Of a stretch of DNA of 64,000 bases, positions 9,834-19,090 are shown piece after piece; within the stretch, counting starts at the first letter, position 1; every line of letters starts with the position of its first letter. The stretch is taken from assembly GCA_030710605.1 (NCBI GenBank), contig CP092874.1, forward strand, positions 43,892,965 through 43,956,964, read 5' to 3'. The position numbers and the translations under genes were made by a program. This stretch comes from Cordylochernes scorpioides. Its lineage: Eukaryota > Arthropoda > Arachnida > Pseudoscorpiones > Chernetidae. The notes beneath the pieces were generated by a model, which worked only from the letters and a program-made list of their open reading frames with translations, was not told the DNA's origin and searched no databases.

Positions 9834-9973
9834 CTAGCGGATGTGTGCCTGGCTTCGCCCGGGTTTATCCGAGTGGAAGTTTGCCTAACGAATATTATTG
9901 TTAATAATATTCCGGAACACACAGAATATTATGATAATAATTATAATAATATTCGTTACATTATATATTAATA
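9834..9973 (-). mobile_element. Helitron 3'-end fragment, minus strand
   Basis: On the minus strand the fragment ends CGGGCGAAGCCAGGCACA then TCCGCTAG. The hairpin plus CTAG is the common Helitron terminus here. Inside are short inverted AATATTATT units. It abuts the next Helitron at 9974. Confidence 0.55.
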
Positions 9974-10332
9974 TCTATATATATAAAAATGAATTTTTGT
10001 ATGTTTGTTTGTTTGTATGTTTGTCCGGTATACAAATTCGCAGTTTTCACTAATTCAAACCAAATTTCCATACATAGGTAAAAATATACGGGAAAGACAA
10101 TAGGCTATTTTAAAAAATATATAAATCAATTATTAAAACTATATATTCAAATTATTCTACTTAGCTCACGAACAGCGCCCTCTATCAAAGATTAGATTAA
10201 ATTATGCTGATGCAAACAAATAGATAATGCTAATAACAAACAATTATAAAAAAAATCTTATCTAAATATATATCACTCGGGTAGATATGCACACAGGTCA
10301 ATCCCGGGGCGAAGCCCGGGTCACCCGTCTAG
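9974..10332 (+). mobile_element. Non-autonomous Helitron, family 1, copy a
   Basis: The copy starts TCTATATATATAAAAATG and ends in the palindromic CCCGGGGCGAAGCCCGGG hairpin followed by TCACCCGTCTAG. A near-identical copy lies at 49927-50301 with the same ends, which fixes the borders. There is no coding sequence. It is preceded by A; the base after CTAG is G rather than T, suggesting later change. Confidence 0.75.
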
Positions 10333-10430
10333 GAATATACTGTATAAAATGAAATTTTTGAGCAAACATATCCACTCTCTCTACAGAATAGAATTTTAAA
10401 AAGATATATATAAATAAAAATATCTAGATA

Positions 10431-10468
10431 TATACTACATGATCTTAGCCAAAAGGCCTAGAAACGAT
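10431..10468 (-). pseudogene. U2 snRNA 5'-end pseudogene fragment
   Basis: The minus strand reads ATCGTTTCTAGGCCTTTTGG followed by CTAAGATCATGTAGTAT. This matches the 5' end of metazoan U2 snRNA (ATCGCTTCTCGGCCTTTTGG, CTAAGATCAAGTGTAGTAT) with three substitutions and a short deletion. Similarity stops within the branch-point recognition region. No Sm site or 3' domain follows, so this is a retro-copied or transduced fragment, not a functional gene. Confidence 0.65.
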
Positions 10469-10724
10469 ATTTTATATATAGAGATGACCTGGCTTCGTGT
10501 GTCTTCTGCGCGAGTGAAAGTTTCGCTGGTAGAATTTTGTTCCTGCCTACTAAAAATTATTATCTGGCTTCGCCCGTGGTCTACTTTAGTTAATATTCCC
10601 CTAAAGAATTTTGTTCAGGTCAATCAAGCATGATACAGCAATATTGTCATCATCATTTCTAACTAAAAAAATATTTTTGCTCAGTACTTGGTTAATTATA
10701 ATTTTTCTTGGTTAAAAGTGCGAC
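10469..10724. other. No gene; degenerate Helitron-end fragments
   Basis: I see no coding signal. Fragments such as CTGGCTTCGCCCG and GAGTGAAAGTTT match the terminal sequence of the Helitrons nearby and are probably decayed ends. Confidence 0.5.
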
Positions 10725-11189
10725 AAAAACTCTTCCAGATTTAACTCTCTGTTCTGTTCAAATTTCAGCGAAATTAGTTACATATTGAGAGCCATTATAG
10801 CCGACAAACATATTTATATGTTCCCGGCTTCATCCAGTTTTTACCCGAGTAAAAGATTGCCTAACGAACATTTGTTAAAACGGTTCTAGCAATCATCCAA
10901 TCCCTACTGAATCTATGCTTGTATATACTCTCGATAATTTGAATTTTTTTTCCGGTCCCTTGAAAAATACTCGATAAGTTAAATATAATCAGTTTAATTG
11001 GTCCACTCTGTAATATGAAGTTGAAGGAATAGTATCTTGCCACAAACGAACATTTGTAAATAACTATATTAGCGAATATACCCAGCTTCGCCCAGTTTTT
11101 ACCCGAGTAAAAGTTTGCCTAACGAACATTTGTTAAAACGATTCTAGAAAACATCCAATCTACCTATATATAGATTTATAAACGTATAT
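10725..11189 (-). repeat. Left part of a Helitron-bearing repeat split by Gypsy
   Basis: The reverse complement of this stretch matches 24136-24636 closely. It includes TTACCCGAGTAAAAG, the CCGGTCCCTTGAAAAATACT block and a Helitron 3' end (CGCTAA on the minus strand, ending at 11069, followed by T). The match continues on the far side of the Gypsy element at 17759-18345, so the two parts were one repeat before the Gypsy inserted. Confidence 0.75.
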
Positions 11190-11236
11190 TTTCACTGAAT
11201 AATTATTTGAAAAAATTCTGTTGTTTATCATCATAA

Positions 11237-11528
11237 GGCTGGGTAAACCGTTTGGTTTTCGACCACTAGGACCCGGGTTCGATTCCCGCATTGGACACTT
11301 TTTTCTGTTAAAAGAAAAAAAATGCTCCAATGGCCCCCGATTCTTGCAAAAGTCCAACCCCACCAGCGAGTGCAAGTAACCAAACGGGGCTCTGGCATTA
11401 GTAAGTGCAAAGTCGAACTGCTTTTCACATGTGTAGACATGTGGTGCACTTACAGTAAAAGCAGTCGCTAACTACCCACCATGATTATCATGGCCTGTAC
11501 CACGTTTACTAGGGATAAGCAAAAAAAA
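11237..11528 (+). mobile_element. tRNA-related SINE, copy 1
   Basis: The insertion has a 7-bp target duplication ATCATAA (11230-11236 and 11529-11535) and ends in an A run. It contains a strong pol III B box, GGGTTCGATTCCC, at about 11276. The body holds AAGTCCAACCCC and GAGTGCAAGTAACCAAAC, shared with a second copy at about 25066-25240. The empty site is preserved in the Gypsy 3' LTR (TTTATCATCATGAATATTTG near 17598). Confidence 0.85.
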
Positions 11529-11643
11529 ATCATAAATATTTGCATAGTCGTCACCCCTTACCATGCTTGTAAATTATCACTTGAAAAATCCTTTGGCACA
11601 TTTTGCAATATATAAGTTTAATTAATTAATAAATTATTTTTAA

Positions 11644-12867
11644 CTAGCGGATGTACCCGCTTCGCCCGGGTTTTATCCGAGGGAAAGTTTGCTAAACGAA
11701 TATTATTGATAATAATATTCCGGAACATAATATTATGATTTTAATGATAATAATATTCCGGAACACACATAATATAATAATATTCCGTAACACACATAAT
11801 ATTATTATATTAATGATAATAATATTCCGGAACACACATAATATTATGATATTAATGTTAATAATATTCCGGTTTTTACCCGAGTAAAGGTTTGTCTAAC
11901 GAACATTTGTTAAAACAATTCTAGAAAACATCCAATCCCTAATGAATCTATGCTTGGCAAGATAACTTTATGTTTGATTATCTGCTCCACCTAGCTGTAC
12001 CCGTTCAAACGTTGCTGTCTTTGAACTAAAAGGCAGTTTTAATACCTAAATAATAATTTATTAATGATCAAATGTATACAATACATCAAAATGAAAATTA
12101 ACAATAAAATTATCCCTACATAAATGTCATTTGAATATAACATATGTAAAAAATAATAGATATATTTTGATCATTTGAAACTCGTAAATTTGAATCTCTC
12201 GATAAAGTGAACATTTTTCCCGGTCCCTTGAAAAATACTCGATAAGTTGAATAAAATCAATATTAATTGGTTCCCTCGGTAATTGGAAGTTAAAGGAATA
12301 GTATCTTGCCTTGGAATTGTATCATTATTCTTGTCTCAAATAAATTGCCGTGTCATCCTGAATTTTGTCTTTCCTAATTTTCTACATTATAAAATCATCA
12401 TTTTATTTAGTGAACATTTTCTCCCGGTCCCTTGAAAAATACTCGATAAAGTTGAATAAAAACAATTTCAATTGGTTCCCTCGGTAATTGGAAGTTAAAG
12501 GAATAGTATCTTGCCTTGGAATTGTATCATTATTCTTGTCTCAAATAAATTGCCGTGTCATCCTGAATTTTGTCTTTCCTAATTTTCTACATTACAAAAT
12601 CATCATTTTATCTATTCTCCCAATATATATGTTGTAGATAAATTATACAACTAACCTTGACTTGTGCGCAAAAAATCTTACTTTTGATAAATAATCATCA
12701 TCTTTTGTTAAATCTGCAAATAACTCTAAGGATATTCAAGATATTATTTTTCAAACCTTCCCGGGGATATACCTAATAATATCCCAAAATTTCACGGCGA
12801 TTGGATGTATGGTTTTTGAATATATAGAGTACAGAGAGACAGACATTAAATTATATATATATATAGA
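11644..12867 (-). mobile_element. Non-autonomous Helitron, family 2, copy a, borders proven by empty site
   Basis: On the minus strand it starts TCTATATATATATATAATTT and ends CGGGCGAAGCGGGTACATCC then GCTAG. It sits exactly between A and T in the Gypsy LTR with no duplication; the other LTR reads TTTTCAATTAAGC uninterrupted. The interior carries about three copies of a 50-60-bp unit containing AATATTCCGGAACACAC (11705-11880) and a 203-bp tandem duplication (12206-12408 and 12409-12613). A shorter plus-strand relative is at 46811-47480. No Rep/helicase is encoded. Confidence 0.92.
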
Positions 12868-12905
12868 TTAAGCTTTTGGAATACTTGTTTTCTCTACCGT
12901 GACAT

Positions 12906-14062
12906 TTGGTGGAGATTAAGCTGGATCATCCCTACGTCGCCCAAGCCGTCAGAAGAAGCTGTAGAAACCAAGGACTAGAGCCTTTAGAAGTAAAAATGAA
13001 AACAGAACAAGCTATTCAAGCCCCCAAAGGGGAGCAAATTTTTCAACCCTTTAGACACCCCTATGTTTTTTTCTGGAGAACCTGGCCAAAATGCCTAAAA
13101 ATGGCTAAAGGAATTTCATCGGGTCGCTTGGTATAACCACTGGGACAACACAATGTGCCTTGCGAACGTTTATTTTTTCCTTTCGGGAACAGCAAGAAGC
13201 TGGTTCGAGAATATCGAGGAACAGGTAGACTCGTGGGATTCGTTTGAGACAATGTTCTCTCTGACTTTCGGTCATCACACCAACCAAAAAAAAACCTTGA
13301 TTCAAAAATTAAAATCCCGAGCTCAGGAAAAAAGCGAGCTTTGTGACATCTACATTCAAGAAGTCCTCAACCTGTGCAAGCAAACCTTTGCACACAGAAG
13401 ATTTTATTAGGTTGTGCAGAAAAATCGAAAATTCAAACAAGCAACGTGTGAACAAGCGGATAGTGTTCGAAAGACTACCCAACGTTGCTTCGATCGACCT
13501 AGTAGAGTCCGAATCGACGGAGGACTTAATCAGACGGATAGTCCGCGAAGAAGTCAGTCGTGCATTAAACGCCGCACCAACCGCTCCAGAACCCTCTCTT
13601 CTCGAGACAATTATCAGAAAAGAAATCGGAAAAAATCTAGCCGCGATTTCTAATCCGATCCAAAGACCTCAACCCCAGTACAAAACCCAAACAAGGGTAT
13701 TCACCCGGACACCTAGACAGCGGTACCCTGACCAAGACACATTGGTATTCAACCAGACGCCAAGCCAAAGACGAACAGACCAATGGAGGACCCAAGACAA
13801 CAAGCCAATCTGCTTTCATTGTGGCCGTCCAGGCCATGTCAAACGCTACTGTAGAGATCGCCAGCCAGTAGACCAATATGAATTAGAAAGACCTAAAAGA
13901 TACATACAGACCTCCAAACTACTCAATTCAATGAGGAACATTCTTCAAGATCTCAAAACTAACGTCGACAATCGCCATACCCAAACAGAGAAAGATCCCC
14001 AAGACGCCAGTCCATTTCCCCAGGTCGCCATACAAGCCAGTCCCCACGCCGCTATATTCTAG
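12906..14062 (+). pseudogene. gag: Gypsy 1 Gag with CCHC knuckle, frameshifted
   Basis: Gag is readable across at least three frames. The capsid part shows FQPFRHPYVF, then ANVYFFLSGTARSWFENIEE and QVDSWDSFETMFSLTFG (12906-13390), the usual retrotransposon Gag core. A spacer with an acidic/basic helix (STEDLIRRIVREEVSRAL) follows in 13343-14062. A zinc knuckle, CFHCGRPGHVKRYC, lies at about 13810-13850 and would bind element RNA. Frame changes occur near 13080, 13150 and 13370. The true start is uncertain because the 5' part is damaged; the leader begins directly after the LTR at 12905. Confidence 0.8.
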
Positions 14063-14690
14063 AAAAAACTAAGCGTCGAGTCTTCTTTCGAGGGGGAAGC
14101 CGCGGGTGGTAAAAACCCTCCATCGACGACAGCCGCCAAATTAGAACACAATTTCGTTGAAATAATTATAGATGACGTTGCATTTTCTGCTTTGATCGAC
14201 TCGGGAGCCTCATTCTCTGTTATCTCGAACGGGTTAAGACGACATTTGAAAAAGCCGATGTACAAGGATGAAGGAATAACTCTTAGAGTCGCCGATGACA
14301 AAAAAAGTTACTTCTCTGGGTCGATGCACAATAAATTTGAGCATAAATGGGTTGAGACAGCCGCTTGAATTTATCGTCTTTCCCAGTAGCAACCCCAGCA
14401 TCATACTCGGATGGGATATTTTGGAAGCAACAAATGCCGTGATCGATTGTGGACGTGCCGAAATCAGGCTTGAAGAAGCTAAAGACGATTTGAATTCGCT
14501 AGCGACCGATAATAGAATCGTGGCCTCTGAAAACATAATCATTCCAGCCGAATCTATCAAACAAATAAATGTGATGAGCTCAGAACTCAATGGACGAAAC
14601 AAGGTACTTTTTGAACCTTCAAAATACGCATTATTAAAAGGAGAACTATCAGTTCCCTATACACACGATCAATCACAATAAGGGACAGCT
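14063..14690 (+). pseudogene. Gypsy 1 aspartic protease, frameshifted
   Basis: The segment around 14150-14320 reads EIIIDDVAFSALIDSGASFS in one frame, giving the catalytic D-S-G-A of a retropepsin. A stop and frame change near 14290 move the rest into 14295-14681, where SIILGWDILEATNAVIDCGR provides the second conserved box (ILGWDIL). The domain would cut the polyprotein. A stop follows at 14679. Confidence 0.8.
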
Positions 14691-14814
14691 TTGGATTTCA
14701 AACTCTACCCCAATAGCACAAATTATCCCTAAAGGAATGTTTCTAGGGAGAATACAAATTTTTGACGAAATCACTTGACTGCTTATCTCGGAGTGCTCTG
14801 ATCCTGGAGAAAAT

Positions 14815-16270
14815 TTGGCGCGAGATATTAGTCCCAAGAATGACAATAAGGGTGACGTTGCATTTTTACAGAATTTGATTAGTAACGACTTAGCAGCAGA
14901 TCAACAATCTGAAGTCTTATCAATCTTGAAACAATTTGATAAGGTATTTGATACCAATAATGATACAGTAAGACAGACGCCTCTAACAAAGCATAAATTC
15001 GAAACGGAGACCATCGACCAATTATACACAGGCCCTATCGTGTTTCCCCAACAGAACGACAAGCAATCCAACAGGAAGTGGACAAGATGCTAGATGCCGG
15101 GATAATACGCCACTCAGAAAGCCCTTGGTCATCGCCTGTTATTTTAGTGAAGAAGAAAGACGGCAATTGGCTTTTTTGCAATCAACAGGCGATTGAACAA
15201 GATAACTAAAAAATACGTTTATCCACTCCCTCGAATTGACGATACTCTTGATTCTTTAAAAGGTGTCCTATTTTACTTGTCAATGGACCTACGCTCTGGA
15301 TATTGGCAGATAGAGGTAGACGAGGCAGATAGAGAGAAAACCGTCTTCATAACCCCAGATGGTTTATATGAATTTCTCGTGATGCCCTTCGGCCTAGGCA
15401 ATGCCCCTGCAACATTTGAGAGTTTGATGGAAAAAATCTTAAGGGGATTGAAGTGGACGCAATTCCTATGTTATCTAGACGGCATTGTAGTTATCTCCAA
15501 AACGTTTGACGAACACTTGCACCGACTCAAAATTACCTTACAATGCCTTAGCAATGCAGATTTGAGCCTCAATTCAAAAAAGTGTCTTTTTGGAACCTAA
15601 CGAATAAGAGTGTTTGGACATCTCGTCGATGGCAACGGCATCTATTTCGACCCTGAAAAGATAGAAGCTGTCGCCAAGTTTCCGACCCCACGATCTATCA
15701 CTGAGGTGAGGAGTTTCATCGGCATTTGTTCGTACTTTCGCCGATTTATTGAACACTTCGCCGATAAAGCGGCCCCTCTCCATGAAATTCTCAAAAAAAA
15801 GCAAGACATTCTCTTGGAACTTAGAAGAACAAGAAGCTTTTGAATCACTGAAAAGGGCCCTAATGTCTGAACCTGTCTTAGCTCATTTTGAAGAACACCT
15901 GCCAACCCAGCTTCATACTGACGTCAGCGGTTATGGTATCGGAGCAGTCCTCGTTCAGATCTATGACGGGAAAGAGCGACCAGTGGGTAACGCCTCAAGA
16001 ACCCTAACAAAGGCAGAGAAGAATTACTCCACTACAGAAAGATTCCGCCCCTACCTCTTTGGTCGCGAGTTCGTCATCGTTACGGATCACCACGCCCTTT
16101 GCTTGTTATCAAATTTGAAAGACCCGACAGGAAGCCTGGCGAGGTGGGCCATTAAACTCCAAGCATACGACGTTACGTTAGCTTATAAAAGCGGGCGTAA
16201 GCACCACGGGGCAGACTGTCTCTCCCGAAGTCCTCTCAAGAGCAAATCGGAAGAAGAAGATGATGATGAT
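14815..16270 (+). pseudogene. pol: Gypsy 1 reverse transcriptase and RNase H, broken
   Basis: The RT start is split between 14815-15190 (spacer, then SPWSSPVILVKKKDGNW in another frame) and 15193-15600. The latter has YPLPRIDDTLDSLKG, MDLRSGYWQIEV and MPFGLGNAPATFE. The catalytic YLDD reads YLDG at about 15475-15486, removing one metal-binding aspartate. A stop at 15600 precedes the thumb (VFGHLVDGNGIYFDPEKIEA). RNase H spans about 15900-16250 with LHTDVSGYGIGAVL, NYSTTE, VTDHHAL and LARWAIKLQAYD. A short stretch after STTE that normally reads KECLA is missing. The domains would copy the element RNA into DNA. Confidence 0.87.
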
Positions 16271-16299
16271 GTACCATCAATAACTGCTCTGACCTGCTT

Positions 16300-17556
16300 T
16301 GATACTGAACAGAAAAATGACCCTAGAATTAGAAAATTGATAGAAGAAATAGAAGAATCCGGAGACGAACCAAGAGGATATGAACTGGTGAAAGGAACCT
16401 TGTACAAAATGAACTTCGACCACCTGGGAAACCCACACCTCCTCGTCATCCCCAAGCACCTACGATTGGAACTACTGAGAAGCCTACACGACGCTCTTAC
16501 AGCGGGCCACCTAGGATTTTCTAAAACTTATGAGAGGGTTAGAAACAAATACTTTTGGCCAGGACTTCTCAAGGATATACGAAAGTATGTAGCACATTGC
16601 AAAGAATGCCAAAGAAGAAAACAGACAAACCACAAACCGCCTGGATTGATCAAACCCATTCCCCCTGCAACCTTCCCATTCCAAAGAATTGGAATAGATC
16701 TTCTTGGGAGATTCCCGAAATCCTTTGACGTTAATAAATGGATCATAGTCTGTACTGACTATCTTACTCGATTTGCCGTTACTAAAGCCTTACCCACAGG
16801 GGAAGCAAAAGAAGCAGCCAAGTTCTTAATGGAAGTTGTTGTTCTCTTGCACGGAGCCCCAAGAGAAATCATCACGGACCGAGGACGAGTATTCCAATCC
16901 AAGTTGATTGCGGAACTCACCAATCAATGCTCGTCGATACAATCGGTTCACGACAGCGTATCATCCCCAGACGAATGGACTGACAGAGAGGTTTACCAAA
17001 ACCTCAGCCAACATGATGGCTATGTATGTAAGTGTTGAACACAAGGACTGGCACGTAATCCTTCCCTACGTCACGTTCGCCTACAACACCGCAAAACAAG
17101 ATACGACAGGTTTTACCCCTTTTAAACTGATCCATGGACGCGAAGCCGAAACAACTGTAGACACTCTTTTCCCAAATCCGCATGAAGATCTCCAAGAGGA
17201 ATAGTCAGAAGAATGCCTCGCGAGTCGAAGAGACTAGGCAGCTAGCAAGATTAGAAACCTTGAAAGCCCAAGAAAAGGACAAGGCCAGATATGATTCAAA
17301 GCACGAGGCAATGGATTACAACGTCGGTGACCTGGTATGGATTTTCATCCCGATAAGAAAGGTGGGACTCTCAGAACAACTGATGAAAAGGTACTTCGGG
17401 CCATATAAGATTACTCGGAAACTCTCTGACGTGACGTTCGAAGTTGAACCTGTGGACCAACCAACCAGGAGAAGCCAAACAAGAACCCCTACCATGACCC
17501 TGAGGACCAAGCTGATCTGTTCAAGTGATAATTACAGCGGGACGCTGTTCACCTAG
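16300..17556 (+). pseudogene. Gypsy 1 integrase, frameshifted
   Basis: The HHCC zinc domain is visible as LHDALTAGHLGFSKTYERV and CKECQRRK (about 16480-16620). The core has GIDLLGRFPKS, IITDRGRVF and, after a frame change near 16930, YHPQTNGLTERF, giving D, D and E. The C-terminal part (RYFGPYKITRKLSDVTFEV) lies in 17182-17556 after a stop at 17204. A polypurine-like AGGAAGGGGGC (17555-17565) precedes the 3' LTR. The minus-strand Gypsy at 59.3-64 kb has closely similar motifs. Confidence 0.87.
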
Positions 17557-17567
17557 GAAGGGGGCAA

Positions 17568-17758
17568 TGTCACTTATTAATTATTTAAAATATTCTGTTG
17601 TTTATCATCATGAATATTTGCATATTCATCACCCCTTATCATGCTTGTAAATTACAACTTGAAAGATCCTTTGACACATTTTGCAATATATAAGTTTTAT
17701 TAATTAATAAATTATTTTCAATTAAGCTTTTGGAATACCTGTCTTCTCTATCGTGACA
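17568..17758 (+). repeat. Gypsy 1 3' LTR (uninterrupted)
   Basis: This 191-bp LTR starts TGTCACTTATT and ends TATCGTGACA. It preserves the empty sites for the SINE and the Helitron that sit in the 5' LTR. Confidence 0.9.
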
Positions 17759-18345
17759 ATATAAATATATAAATATAAATATTATTATATGCGTTTAAAT
17801 ATATTTTTGAAACACATAATTTTTTAAAACAGATATTAAATTTTAAAATAGTAATGAAAATTAGTAAAGAAAATGAATATTAAATTTTAAATAAGATATT
17901 TTCTTTAAATATTTATTAATATTGAAATGCCAAGTTTTTTTACAGCGTCATTGGAATATAATATTACTAAATTCTCAAATTAAATATTAAATTTATTATA
18001 CTTGGAACACATTTTAGTATTTTTACAATTTATAAATGTAATTTTACAAGACACCGCGAGAGGCGCTGCATGCAAGTGAAAGTAGAAAATTTTAAATAAA
18101 ATTGCGACACGGATATTTATTTCAAATCAAATTCAAACCAGAAACCTTCCCAGTAGTATAGTAAATAACTTACTAAAGTTTCACGACGATTGGATAATCT
18201 TACCTTTTAAAAACATCAATCGTGTAAACAAACTAACAAACTACGTGTAAAATTATTAACCAATCAAATTTATTCATCGTCGCGACCAGTGCGGCGCCAA
18301 GCGGTAAAAGGCTGGAACATCGAATTTGGATTTTATTTTTATAGA
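17759..18345 (-). mobile_element. Helitron family 3, right part of split copy
   Basis: Read on the minus strand, the Helitron begins at 18345 (TCTATAAAAATAAAATCC) and runs to 17759; it resumes beyond the Gypsy at 11189 and ends at 11069 with CGCTAA. The intact plus-strand copy is 23165-24293. This copy lacks about 160 bp near its 5' end relative to the other. Confidence 0.8.
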
Positions 18346-18697
18346 TATAATATAAAGGAAAGGATCTAAAGATGAACGCTTATTAAGAATAATGAAGGAC
18401 AATTTTAAAAAGTGTTAATGAGTTATTAAAGAATCATATAATAAGGAAATTATTAATCATTTTAATAAATTGTGTCAAGCAATAGATTTTAACTCTATAT
18501 AAATGGAACTTTCTATAATCAACAACGTACAAATTATCTTAAAATTAGGTTCATTTTTGTTCTGGTGTGGAAACAAAAATTATTTTTGAATATTCCTGTA
18601 ATCAATTCATCATGAATGTAGATCAGTTTACAGAATTTATAAAAAATTAATAATATACAAGAGAATTTTTATACAGAGCTACTAGCGGATGTGTACC
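18346..18697. other. No recognisable gene; AT-rich
   Basis: I find no supported coding region. The last 16 bases (CTAGCGGATGTGTACC, 18682-18697) are a Helitron 3' end on the minus strand, cut by the following Copia LTR. Confidence 0.5.
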
Positions 18698-19037
18698 TGT
18701 TGAAGAGTAACGTCGCACATCGGCTGTTGCCATAGCAACGCCAGCTTCCTGCCAGACATCACATGACCTGGCGCCGCTCCGGCCGTATCTGTATATAAGT
18801 TTCAGTTTGCTTTGTTGTCTGCCCCTACGCTTGCCTTTGTTAACTCTCTTTGTTCCTTGTCATCTTAATATAATATAATTGATAATTAAACAATACTTTT
18901 TTCTGAGATCCAGCCTCTGATTCTCTTACATGGCAGCAGAGCTTGGTTGGTATCAAATATCTTTGTTTATCTAAGCTGAAATTCGTTTGCTTGCTCAAGA
19001 TGACAACTGAACTTCCACAAATTCAAAAATTCAACAG
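18698..19037 (+). mobile_element. Truncated Copia relative: LTR, primer site and Gag start
   Basis: The LTR (18698-18930) starts TGTTGAAGAGTAACGTCGCA and ends TTCTCTTACA; it is clearly related to, but diverged from, the LTR at 1882. The TGGCAGCAGAGCTTGG primer site follows. The Gag ATG at 19000 gives MTTELPQIQKFN, identical in protein to the young Copia, then homology stops at about 19037. No second LTR is present, so the rest was lost. Confidence 0.9.
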
Positions 19038-19090
19038 ATGTACGTTACGTACAGGGGTTCATTTACAATTATAATTTATAATGATGTCGT

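Larger units (their letters stand above)
11190..12904 (+). repeat. Gypsy 1 5' LTR carrying a SINE and a Helitron
   Basis: Three LTR pieces (11190-11229, 11536-11643, 12868-12904) align in order with the 191-bp 3' LTR at 17568-17758. Between them lie a SINE (11237-11528) and a Helitron (11644-12867). The 3' LTR lacks both insertions. Confidence 0.88.
11190..17758 (+). mobile_element. Gypsy-type LTR retrotransposon 1, decayed, with nested insertions
   Basis: The 5' LTR (11190-12904, enlarged by a SINE and a Helitron) and 3' LTR (17568-17758) bracket Gag, protease, reverse transcriptase, RNase H and integrase in Gypsy order. The LTR starts TGTCAC and ends GTGACA. Flanks TATAT (11185-11189) and ATATA (17759-17763) fit an imperfect target duplication in an AT-rich site. 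An inverted copy of the host repeat at about 24170-24185 shows the region without Gypsy. Many stops and shifts mark it as old. Confidence 0.9.

Noticed and set aside
10431-10468. Functional U2 snRNA gene
   Set aside because: Only the first 38 or so bases match; no Sm site or downstream stems.
11237-11300. Functional tRNA gene
   Set aside because: There is a good B box, but no cloverleaf, the downstream body ends in an A run, and a target duplication marks it as a SINE.
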